From positions 1-15,299 of the forward strand of contig CANQMY010000013.1 of the NCBI GenBank assembly GCA_947625075.1: a stretch of 15,299 nucleotides of DNA, in the 5' to 3' direction. The position numbers and the translations under genes were made by a program. The DNA is from an uncultured Clostridia bacterium (lineage in GTDB: Bacteria; Bacillota; Clostridia; TANB77; CAG-508). Of the stretch, positions 7,046 through 14,022 are shown one piece after another. Under the pieces are notes generated by a model. The model had not been told where the DNA came from. It saw only the letters and a program-made list of their open reading frames with translations, and did no database searches. How positions within the stretch are numbered: the first letter of the stretch is position 1; every line of letters starts with the position of its first letter.

Positions 7046-7336
7046 TTACATTTTATATTTATTCAAGTCTACTTTATAATCTATAACAATTATTCCATCT
7101 TTTTCTAATTTTTCTTTTTGTTTTTTTATTCCTCCAAATGCAAAATTTTTTGATAAATTTCCTTTACTATCTACAACTTTATAGCATGGATATTTATACT
7201 CATCTGGATTATTATGAAGAATATTTCCAACAACTCTTGATAGTCGTTTATTTCCTAAATATTCTGCTATTTGACCATAAGTTACAACTTTTCCTTTTGG
7301 AATTGTTCTTAAAAATTCATATACTTTTTCTTTCAT
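7046..7336 (-). CDS. MGMT-family protein (O6-alkylguanine-DNA alkyltransferase domain), variant active site
   Basis: A 96-residue protein consisting only of the C-terminal DNA-binding/active-site domain of O6-methylguanine-DNA methyltransferase. Visible landmarks are VYEFLRTIPKGKVVTYGQIA, then RVVGNILHNNPDE with the arginine-finger region (RLSRVVG), and the active-site segment YPCYKVVDSKGNLSKNFAFG. The full enzymes have PCHRV/I, where Cys accepts the alkyl group and His is part of the Cys activation network. Here Cys is kept but His is Tyr and Arg is Lys. Alkyltransferase-like (ATL) proteins, by contrast, have Trp instead of Cys. The product may be a weakly active repair protein or a lesion-sensing relative. 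An AGGAAAG ribosome site precedes the ATG. Confidence 0.85.
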   Translation of the reverse strand: MKEKVYEFLRTIPKGKVVTYGQIAEYLGNKRLSRVVGNILHNNPDEYKYPCYKVVDSKGNLSKNFAFGGIKKQKEKLEKDGIIVIDYKVDLNKYKM

Positions 7337-7367
7337 TACTTTCCTATTTCTATTTATATTTTTTATT

Positions 7368-7396
7368 ATCTTATCATAAAAGTAAATGAATTACAA
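7368..7396 (-). promoter_or_regulatory. Candidate promoter for the MGMT-type gene
   Basis: On the minus strand, TTGTAA (7391-7396) and TAAGAT (7368-7373) are 17 bases apart. A TG dinucleotide in the extended -10 position (TGATAAGAT) strengthens the weak -10 box. Confidence 0.5.
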
Positions 7397-7410
7397 ATAT
7401 TATATTTCCA

Positions 7411-7454
7411 TAAAAATTAAGAGCTTACTCTAAATAGTAAGCTCTTAATTTTTA
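7411..7454. terminator. Long bidirectional terminator of the surface-protein operon
   Basis: A perfect 19-bp inverted repeat (TAAAAATTAAGAGCTTACT and its complement) around a 6-base loop, with A/T-rich ends that supply a U-tail on either strand. Its right arm includes the stop codon of the cohesin-like gene at 7452-7454, so the hairpin begins at the end of that reading frame. Confidence 0.9.
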
Positions 7455-8381
7455 TTTAATCTTATAATCTTCGTCAAATAAATTTTTTTCAGTTTTTTTA
7501 ATTTTTCTACTTACCATTTTTAAATTAATAAATAATATTACTGCTATAATACTAATAATTGCTATCATAATTGGTAATACATTATTTACTCCTAATTGAG
7601 GAATAATAGAATCTGGTTTATTATCTTGTAAATTATTATTACTACTACTATTGTTGTTATTATTACTATTATTAGTATTGTTATTATTAGTAATATCTGC
7701 TCCAGCTTGATTTGTATTATTATCAGTATTTCCCGGAATATTTGTATTATTTTGATTTTCAGGTATATTTGGATTTGATGGTTCGTTTGGATTATCTGTA
7801 TTTCCTGTATCAATTTGGTTATCCGAAGTAGATGGTGGATTAGCTGGTTCATCTGGAGTAGTTGGATTATCTACAGGTGGATTTTGAGGATTACTAGATT
7901 TAGGTTTAATATTTATACTACTAGATCTAATTTCATCAATTACATACTCACTTCCATTAGAGATTTCTATTTTCTTTAATCCAATACTAGTTTGAGTATC
8001 AGCTGATACATTTTTTGCAGTAAAAGTAATTTTAAGTATATCTTCATTATTAGCAGAATGACTATTTTTTGTAGTAGCAAATCTGTTAGTTCTTGTAGAT
8101 ATTTCAGCATCACTCCAATTTGATAAACCTACTGCATTAGTATTTAAAGTTAATAAATTAGAATCATAATCTAAATATGCGCCTAACCCAAGAATACCAC
8201 TACTTGCATTTAAATCTTTTAAACTTATTATAAACTCAACAGTTTCACCAGATTCATATTCATTTTTTGAAGGTACTGCCATAACTGTTGCTGATGTTAT
8301 AGATACAGCAAATACATTTACTGATAATAAAGTAATTAATAATATTATTATAACGCTTGTAATTAAAATTTTCTTACTCAT
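7452..8381 (-). CDS. Membrane-anchored cohesin-like domain protein
   Basis: A 309-residue surface protein. A signal peptide (MSKKILITSVIIILLITLLS, then VNVFA) is probably cleaved after residue 25. Residues about 28-159 form a cohesin-like beta-sandwich: SKNEYESGETVEFIISLKDL, GILGLGAYLDYDSNLLTLNT, ILKITFTAKN. This is the family of cellulosome scaffoldin modules that bind dockerins. Residues about 160-260 are a flexible Pro- then Asn/Ser-rich stalk. The end is PQLGVNNVLP, a membrane segment at about 269-287 and a 22-residue charged tail. PQLGV resembles a decayed LPxTG sortase signal, but the long tail favours a plain transmembrane anchor. The start at 8381 is chosen because AAGGGAG lies 6 bases upstream; an in-frame ATG seven codons earlier has no such site. 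The gene begins 10 bases after the dockerin gene's stop. Confidence 0.85.
   Translation of the reverse strand: MSKKILITSVIIILLITLLSVNVFAVSITSATVMAVPSKNEYESGETVEFIISLKDLNASSGILGLGAYLDYDSNLLTLNTNAVGLSNWSDAEISTRTNRFATTKNSHSANNEDILKITFTAKNVSADTQTSIGLKKIEISNGSEYVIDEIRSSSINIKPKSSNPQNPPVDNPTTPDEPANPPSTSDNQIDTGNTDNPNEPSNPNIPENQNNTNIPGNTDNNTNQAGADITNNNNTNNSNNNNNSSSNNNLQDNKPDSIIPQLGVNNVLPIMIAIISIIAVILFINLKMVSRKIKKTEKNLFDEDYKIK
7632..7693 (-). repeat. AAT/AAC/AGT trinucleotide-rich tract in the stalk of the cohesin-like gene
   Basis: About 60 bases made almost only of Asn (AAT, AAC) and Ser (AGT) codons, giving stretches such as NNNNTNNSNNNNNSSSNNN in the protein. As an imperfect triplet microsatellite it could gain or lose codons without shifting the frame and so change stalk length between strains. 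Confidence 0.7.
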
Positions 8382-8391
8382 ATTTTCTCCC

Positions 8392-11300
8392 TTAATCATC
8401 AATACTTATATCGTTATATTTAAACAACATTAATACTAAATCATTAATAGATGTTGTTCCGTCATCTAATGTTCTTCCATCAATCTCAGCTGCCATTAAA
8501 TATGGGCCTTCAAGAGCTTTTTCACCAATATAATCTAATTTAAATAGAACTATATCGTTTATTGTTAATTTTCCATTACCATCAAGATCTGCACTAATTA
8601 TAGCAGTCCATTTGCTTTCCCCTACCATTACTACTATTCCAGTTCCAACAATATCTGTATCTGATAATTCTATTAATTCATCTGAACCTTCAGCATGTTT
8701 AAAGAATTTTACAGGTAATACACTTCCTGATGTTAGTTTTGATTTCATATCATTTACTGTTAATCCTAAATCATTACATTTAACATATCCATCTTCAACT
8801 ATACAATCTGATCCAATGGTTGGTTCAAGTTTTTCAACTATAGGTGGTTCACTTACTTTTTCAATCACAATGTTTGTTTGCACATCATTAGCTTTTACAA
8901 TAGTTTCTTCCTTGCCAATAGATCCTTCAATGTGTGAAAGCATTATATTTTCAGTTACATCTTTATTTTCAAGTACCATAAATTTAGCGGTAAATACAAC
9001 TTTATTCAATTGTTCTTCATTTCCATCTTCTGGAGATAGAATTTTTGACATTTCATTATCTTCTAATTTATATGTTGCAACAATATTATGTCTGCTTGAA
9101 ATATTATCTGATGAGTTATAATCAATCTTCCATCCATCACCAGCTGTTATTGATTTAAGTTCTAAAGTTTGTCTATTATATGATAATAATGCTCCAATTC
9201 CAAGAATTCCTTGCTCTCCTATAGATTGCATATCAGTGATTTTATATGAAACATCAAATTCATCACCTTCATCAAAAGGTCCATCGCTTTTTTCTTCAGA
9301 ATTAACTTCAGAAGAAATTGTAAATAAAGATTGTTTCATAGGTTGAGCAACAACTTCATATCCAGCATCTTTTTCTGCTTGTTTTGTTATTTCAGGAATA
9401 AATGCAACTTTTGCTACAATTGCTTCATAATTTTGCTTCTTTAAATCATCATATTTAATAGTATAAGTAATTTCATTTGATGAATTAGAAGTAACCTTCT
9501 CAATATCACTTCCATTTACATCAATTACTTGTTCTCCTATAACTATATCATCTACAACATAACCATCATTTGGTACTATTGTTATTTTAGCTTCTTTTTT
9601 ATTATCATCAAATACTAATTTATTTGATTTTATATTTCCTTCATTTCCTTCACCTAAATAAACATCATATACATCTCCACCATTACTTGTTTGGAAAAGT
9701 ACTGTTCTTGATTTTACTTCTTCAATATCTCCTTTAACAGCAGCAATTGTGAAAGGACTAAATGAACTACACTCTATTACTAAACCTAATTCAGTAACCA
9801 TACATGGAATTTCCTCAACTCCTGTAATATTTCCATATTCATCTTTAATATAATGATATGCTTTAAATGTAACACCTGCATCTTCTGGACCATATCCATC
9901 TGGGAAACCAAGCATAATTCTTACAGACTGACCATTTTGAATTTTTTGCATTTTGCATAATGTCAATTTAATATTATATGTTTCAGTTTTTTCTACTGTT
10001 CCTCCAACATTTAATTTATCACCTGTTGAATGATCTACAGCATCTGGATTATTTAAGAAATCAGTCATAGCTCTTTCTTCAGATGGTTTTGTAGTTGTAG
10101 TAACTAATGTCATTCTATGTTTTAATAATTCAGATAATTCTGCATTTTCCTCATCAGTCATTTCATCTAAATTAACATCATCCATTAATGTTGGTTTTCC
10201 ATAAACATTCCAGTCAATTCCTTGTGATTTATACGCATAAGCTGAACATTTATGAGCACAGAAATAACTAATTGGCATAGGTCTTTTTTGACTTGTTTCT
10301 CCAACTAAACCTTTAACATCTATTATGTAATAAACTGAGTCATCTGCATATAATTCACTAGGTTTAAAATCAAATTCTACTGTATTACTATCTTCATTAA
10401 ATTTAAAATGATCTAATGTATAATTATTACTTCCAACATTAGAAGATTTTTCAATTTTAACTTCATATCCTAAATCTTCCCAGTCAACTCTAACTAATTT
10501 TTCATCATATTCTATTGTACAGTGATATGAATCTCCAATAATCATTGTAGAATTTTGAATTGGTGTTGCTTTTTTTATGTATGGAGCTGAAACATGAGTT
10601 CCACTTGGATTAAATACTTTATCTGATAATGCAATCATATCTGCAGAAGTTCCAAAATATTGATATTTTTTAGGATTAGGTTTTCCGTTAGGAAGTGTTG
10701 GATTATCTTCTGGTTTATCTGTTGTAATACCAAATTGTATAAAATTGCAATTTGAATTATAGAATGATAAATATGAATTACCTGTTTCTTCGTCTACTAT
10801 ATCTTTTAAAGAACCATATACTTCATCTACATATCCAAAATATCCTGTAAGACCCCATCCTTCATCTTTAGCATTTGCAGGTTTTTCATGATAATCGTAA
10901 TTTGGAACAAAGTAGCTCATAAAGCTTCCAACCATATAGTATCCATGTTCTCTAGCAGCTTTAAATCCCATTCTTTCACCGTTATCTTCTACACCATTTT
11001 CATTTAAGTCTATAAAATAACTTATTTTAAATTTTGCTGCTTTAATTTGATCTTCTTCATCATAACTTTCATCATCAATTTCAACTCTTAATCCAGCATT
11101 TTCTGAAGCTAAAGTATATTTATCACTTGAATCTTCAATATCTGGATATTTGAATTCATAATTTGCAACAGACATTATTCCTGTAACTAAGTGATTTAGT
11201 GACATTTTATCTTCACCTGCTAAGAAATATTCTGAACTAATCCTTTCTTCAAAATGATTTCCTTGTATACTTGTTACTTCTTCCATTTGGTCTGTGTTAT

Positions 11301-12285
11301 CCCAAGTAACATCTACGCCATACCATTTATCTTCCAATAAAACATAGTTCCATGCATGTTCTTCATATTTTGTACTTGTTACATAAGCACCATAAACTAG
11401 CACACAAGGAATGTTTAATCTATCTAATATCATCTTAAATGCTCTAGCAAAACCTTCACAAACTATTTCATGTTTTGGACCAAATGCACCATAAACTGTT
11501 CTAACATTCCATGGATCGCCTTTATCATCTTCACTTTTATTTTTGTTCTCTTCAATTATTGTTTCTTCTAATTTATATGAATTATTTTTTATAACAATAT
11601 CATGTGCTTTTTTGATTTGTTGTTCTAATTTATTTTGATTTTCTTCTACTTTAACACTTTGAACTTCCTCTACTGCTTTATTTAATTCACTAGATACTGT
11701 TTCTAATGCATTTATAAGTTTACTTTTATTAACTTTTTTATTATCATTATCCCAAAAAGCTTTATTTATGTATGTTTCTGTTCTTCCTATTCCAAGAAAA
11801 ACATGTAATTTCTTTTCTTTGTCTTGAGTAACTCTAAGACTCAAATTACTAGAATCAATATAGAAAAGTCCAGCATGATCTGCCATATAAGCATCTCTTG
11901 CAGCACCCATTGTATTTAATAAATCTTGACTTCCTTTAGTATATGATTCTAATTTAATTTTTAAACTCTCTGATGTATTTATCTCTTCTGTAATATCAAT
12001 AGAATCAACACCAAATTTAGAAGTATCTTTTTGCAATTCCTTTTTTAGCTCTTCATAATTACAGCTAAAAAACATTTTATCCATAATATTATAGAATATT
12101 TTTCCATCATCATCTAATTGATTAAAGAAATAATTATCAGCAATATTTGCTGTTTTTGTAGTGTTTTCTGCTACTTTTAATTCTTCTGCATTAACAACTA
12201 CTGGTACAATTAAACTTAAATATAATAATTGTGATGTTAACATTATTATACTAAGTACTATAGAAATAAATTTTTTCCCCTTCAT
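8392..12285 (-). CDS. Secreted multidomain transglutaminase-like / cohesin-like / dockerin protein
   Basis: A 1297-residue extracellular protein. Residues 1-33 are a signal peptide (MKGKKFISIVLSIIMLTSQL, ending VVVNA). An unrecognised helical region follows. A transglutaminase-like core spans about 255-330, with the likely triad C276 (EIVCEGFARAFK), H310 (EEHAWNYVLL) and D325 (WYGVDVTWDN); related bacterial domains are cysteine proteases or cross-linkers. Next is a long beta-rich region with a possible calcium loop (DLNENGVEDNGE), and a repeat-like module at about 880-980 (KITIVPNDGYVVDDIVIGEQ). A cohesin-like domain lies at about 986-1143 (GILGIGALLSYNRQTLELKS). At 1233-1293 is a dockerin whose first loop is DLDGNGKLTINDIVLFKLD and whose second loop is irregular. 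The start at 12285 has GGAGG 5 bases upstream. It is the first gene of an operon with the cohesin-like anchor. Domain identities are by eye; the substrate is unknown. Confidence 0.88.
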   Translation of the reverse strand: MKGKKFISIVLSIIMLTSQLLYLSLIVPVVVNAEELKVAENTTKTANIADNYFFNQLDDDGKIFYNIMDKMFFSCNYEELKKELQKDTSKFGVDSIDITEEINTSESLKIKLESYTKGSQDLLNTMGAARDAYMADHAGLFYIDSSNLSLRVTQDKEKKLHVFLGIGRTETYINKAFWDNDNKKVNKSKLINALETVSSELNKAVEEVQSVKVEENQNKLEQQIKKAHDIVIKNNSYKLEETIIEENKNKSEDDKGDPWNVRTVYGAFGPKHEIVCEGFARAFKMILDRLNIPCVLVYGAYVTSTKYEEHAWNYVLLEDKWYGVDVTWDNTDQMEEVTSIQGNHFEERISSEYFLAGEDKMSLNHLVTGIMSVANYEFKYPDIEDSSDKYTLASENAGLRVEIDDESYDEEDQIKAAKFKISYFIDLNENGVEDNGERMGFKAAREHGYYMVGSFMSYFVPNYDYHEKPANAKDEGWGLTGYFGYVDEVYGSLKDIVDEETGNSYLSFYNSNCNFIQFGITTDKPEDNPTLPNGKPNPKKYQYFGTSADMIALSDKVFNPSGTHVSAPYIKKATPIQNSTMIIGDSYHCTIEYDEKLVRVDWEDLGYEVKIEKSSNVGSNNYTLDHFKFNEDSNTVEFDFKPSELYADDSVYYIIDVKGLVGETSQKRPMPISYFCAHKCSAYAYKSQGIDWNVYGKPTLMDDVNLDEMTDEENAELSELLKHRMTLVTTTTKPSEERAMTDFLNNPDAVDHSTGDKLNVGGTVEKTETYNIKLTLCKMQKIQNGQSVRIMLGFPDGYGPEDAGVTFKAYHYIKDEYGNITGVEEIPCMVTELGLVIECSSFSPFTIAAVKGDIEEVKSRTVLFQTSNGGDVYDVYLGEGNEGNIKSNKLVFDDNKKEAKITIVPNDGYVVDDIVIGEQVIDVNGSDIEKVTSNSSNEITYTIKYDDLKKQNYEAIVAKVAFIPEITKQAEKDAGYEVVAQPMKQSLFTISSEVNSEEKSDGPFDEGDEFDVSYKITDMQSIGEQGILGIGALLSYNRQTLELKSITAGDGWKIDYNSSDNISSRHNIVATYKLEDNEMSKILSPEDGNEEQLNKVVFTAKFMVLENKDVTENIMLSHIEGSIGKEETIVKANDVQTNIVIEKVSEPPIVEKLEPTIGSDCIVEDGYVKCNDLGLTVNDMKSKLTSGSVLPVKFFKHAEGSDELIELSDTDIVGTGIVVMVGESKWTAIISADLDGNGKLTINDIVLFKLDYIGEKALEGPYLMAAEIDGRTLDDGTTSINDLVLMLFKYNDISIDD

Positions 12286-12332
12286 AAAAACCTCCAATTT
12301 TTTTAACTTTTTGATTAATGATTAGCGTATTA

Positions 12333-12361
12333 ATTTTATCATATTGCCCAATAAAAAACAA
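12333..12361 (-). promoter_or_regulatory. Candidate promoter of the cohesin/dockerin operon
   Basis: On the minus strand, TTGTTT (12356-12361) and TAAAAT (12333-12338) are separated by 17 bases. The -10 is preceded by TGA, which gives an extended -10 context. The leader before the 12285 start codon would be about 40 bases. Confidence 0.5.
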
Positions 12362-12396
12362 TATTTTTAAAACTAAAATTTTATATATTTATATAA

Positions 12397-12420
12397 TAAA
12401 AAGAGGGGAATGCTCCCCTC
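12397..12420 (-). terminator. Rho-independent terminator of the 82-residue protein gene
   Basis: On the minus strand, GAGGGGA-GCAT-TCCCCTC is a 7-bp G+C-rich stem with a 4-base loop, followed directly by TTTTTATT. It sits 21 bases past the stop codon of the 12442-12690 gene and ends that transcript before the next promoter. Confidence 0.9.
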
Positions 12421-12441
12421 CTTTTACTTTATCATATACAT

Positions 12442-12690
12442 TCATTCGCAAAAAATCGGACAAGAAATTTCTTCACAGGTTGCATTTCCAATTATAATGA
12501 AATCAACTGGAATAATCTTTTTAAATGCATACTTGTGCAAATCAAGTGAAGCGGATTTGTCCCAATCAACAACACCTATTTTTCTTGCACGAATTGCTCC
12601 TCCCTCAATCCGAGGGTTTGTAACCAAAGCAACAGTTGTAATACTGCTGTTGTAACCAACGTTCTCTTGCTCAATAACGTAATATGCCAT
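12442..12690 (-). CDS. Small uncharacterised protein, strongly expressed, atypical base composition
   Basis: An 82-residue protein that I do not recognise (MAYYVIEQENVGYNSSITTV at the start, ATCEEISCPIFCE at the end). It is not obviously secreted: there is no signal peptide and no membrane segment, and the hydrophobic stretches (TTVALVTN, IIPVDFIIIG) look like core beta strands. The C-terminus has three cysteines spaced C-x4-C-x3-C (72, 77, 81), which could bind a metal, form disulfides or be a modified-peptide core. A strong AGGAGG site lies 8 bases before the ATG, an excellent promoter is at 12728-12756 and a strong terminator at 12397-12420, so it is a self-contained single-gene unit. G+C is about 37 % by hand count, clearly above the flanking genes. 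It uses codons rare nearby (CGG, CCG, TCC, AAC, GAG), suggesting transfer or strong codon selection. Confidence 0.8.
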   Translation of the reverse strand: MAYYVIEQENVGYNSSITTVALVTNPRIEGGAIRARKIGVVDWDKSASLDLHKYAFKKIIPVDFIIIGNATCEEISCPIFCE

Positions 12691-12727
12691 GGTTTTTCCT
12701 CCTAGAAAATATTAAAATAACATTATT

Positions 12728-12756
12728 ATTATAACATAAATAAATATTAAAATCAA
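12728..12756 (-). promoter_or_regulatory. Strong promoter of the 82-residue protein gene
   Basis: On the minus strand, TTGATT (12751-12756), a 17-base spacer and a perfect TATAAT (12728-12733), with TG in the extended -10 position (TGTTATAAT). It is the best promoter match in the window. Confidence 0.85.
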
Positions 12757-12775
12757 ACTTGATATTTATAAAATG

Positions 12776-13861
12776 CTATTTTAAATTATTTTTTATATAA
12801 TTTGAAATAAATTCCACCCCATTACTACTCTCTGCATTTAAAACATTTTTTAAACAATTACTTAACTCAGAACTATTTATAAAATTATATAATTTTTTAT
12901 ATATTTTTCTTGGTTCATAACATTTGAATCCAAAATTATTTTTTTCTATAAATTCATAATTCCAGTTTTCTTGACCTTTAATATGTCCACTAATTACAAC
13001 AGCTGTTGCACTTCTAGTTGCTTCAAGTATCATGTTAGGTCCAGCCTTAGTAATAATAATATGAGAATTTTCTAAAAACTCATTCATATTATTTACAAAA
13101 CCATATATTTTAATATCTTTTGATATCTTATTTAATTTTTGCTTTTTTATTAAAGATTTATAAAACTTTTCATCTCTTCCACAAATTACATTAATTGATA
13201 CATTGTTTAATTTTGAAACTTCTTTAACAAATTTTATATTTTTTCTAAAGCTTAATGATGGAGTAACAAGTAAAATATTTATTTTGCCATCTATTTGTTT
13301 AGGAGTTGTTCTTATTTTTATATCATCTCTAATTGGAAAACCTGACACAAAAATTTTTTCTTTATCAATACCTCTTTTTATATAATTATTTTTAACTTCA
13401 TCTGTTGCAACAAAAATCGCGTTAGCATTTTTATCAATCCATACCTTAGGAGGTTTAACTAAATCTATAACATTTATATAAAAAGGAATATTTATTTTTT
13501 CCTTCTTTAAAAAATATGAAATTGACTTTGTAAACATGCTATGAACAGATAAAATTAAGTCAGGATTAAATTCATTTATTTCTCTCTTTAATTCTTTTTT
13601 TATTTTAATATATATTAATGAATGCATTGAATCAGGAAATGCTTGTGTAAATAAAAAAGGTATATAATAAAGTAATGGACATTTTGTTGTAATTGGAATA
13701 TATGAATTTTCAAGTAGAACACCTAATTTTCCCATCATTGTAAAACAATCAACTTGTTTTGTTTCATATCCTAAAGAATTAAATTTTTTTTCAAGTGCAT
13801 TTGCAGCTGCCTTATGTCCGTTTCCAGTTCTTTCTGATGTAAGTATCATAATTTTTTTCAT
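12776..13861 (-). CDS. MGDG synthase/UgtP-family glycosyltransferase (GT28-like)
   Basis: A 361-residue peripheral membrane enzyme of the family that includes processive diacylglycerol glucosyltransferase UgtP (YpfP) and plant MGDG synthase. These enzymes transfer sugar from a UDP-sugar to diacylglycerol, making glycolipids and the lipoteichoic acid anchor. The N-terminal MGDG-synthase domain shows TSERTGNGHKAAANALEKKF (about 8-27), LILSVHSMFTKSISYFL, and the end region VSGFPIRDDI. The C-terminal nucleotide-sugar domain shows GFVNNMNEFLENSHIIITKAG and PNMILEATRSATAVVISGHI, then KGQENWN, the usual sugar-nucleotide binding stretch. Length agrees with the family. The ribosome site before the ATG at 13861 is weak (GTGAGAAAG). 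No terminator is visible before the next gene's promoter, so some read-through into the 82-residue gene is possible. The sugar and acceptor are inferred. Confidence 0.88.
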   Translation of the reverse strand: MKKIMILTSERTGNGHKAAANALEKKFNSLGYETKQVDCFTMMGKLGVLLENSYIPITTKCPLLYYIPFLFTQAFPDSMHSLIYIKIKKELKREINEFNPDLILSVHSMFTKSISYFLKKEKINIPFYINVIDLVKPPKVWIDKNANAIFVATDEVKNNYIKRGIDKEKIFVSGFPIRDDIKIRTTPKQIDGKINILLVTPSLSFRKNIKFVKEVSKLNNVSINVICGRDEKFYKSLIKKQKLNKISKDIKIYGFVNNMNEFLENSHIIITKAGPNMILEATRSATAVVISGHIKGQENWNYEFIEKNNFGFKCYEPRKIYKKLYNFINSSELSNCLKNVLNAESSNGVEFISNYIKNNLK

Positions 13862-13912
13862 ATAACTTTCTCACTTCTAATTTTTTCTATTTAATATTAA
13901 ATTATTTTTTAC

Positions 13913-13941
13913 ATTATAACTCAATATAATCTAATGTTCAA
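13913..13941 (-). promoter_or_regulatory. Sigma-A-type promoter for the glycosyltransferase gene
   Basis: On the minus strand, TTGAAC (13936-13941) and a perfect TATAAT (13913-13918) are separated by 17 bases. The leader to the start codon at 13861 would be about 45 bases. Confidence 0.7.
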
Positions 13942-13969
13942 TATTAATATAAAATTATATCTTTAACAT

Positions 13970-13997
13970 TTTACTTTTTTTTTAATTATGTTATAAT
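13970..13997 (+). promoter_or_regulatory. Extended -10 promoter for the recombinase gene
   Basis: TATAAT (13992-13997) preceded by TG (TGTTATAAT), with TTTACT (13970-13975) 16 bases upstream as a modest -35 box. It lies back to back with the divergent glycosyltransferase promoter. The in-frame ATG at 13996 falls inside this -10 box and so cannot be the translation start of a transcript from here. Confidence 0.65.
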
Positions 13998-14022
13998 GAA
14001 AAAAAATAAAGGAAGTGTTTTT

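Noticed and set aside
7592..7852. Second minus-strand frame in the cohesin-like gene's stalk region
   Set aside because: It is a low-complexity Ile-rich shadow of the Asn-rich codons, with no ribosome site of its own.
8612..9121. Open frame of about 169 codons on the plus strand, antisense to the dockerin/cohesin gene
   Set aside because: It lies wholly inside a well-supported gene, has no clear ribosome site, and its translation is a Ser/Thr/Ile-rich composition typical of a shadow frame.
12410..12655. Plus-strand open frame of 81 codons overlapping the 82-residue gene
   Set aside because: It starts inside the terminator hairpin, whereas the minus-strand frame has a consensus promoter, AGGAGG and terminator in the right places.
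13996..14022. Upstream ATG giving the recombinase nine extra residues
   Set aside because: This ATG overlaps the TATAAT box and has no ribosome site; the ATG at 14023 has GGAAG at the right distance.
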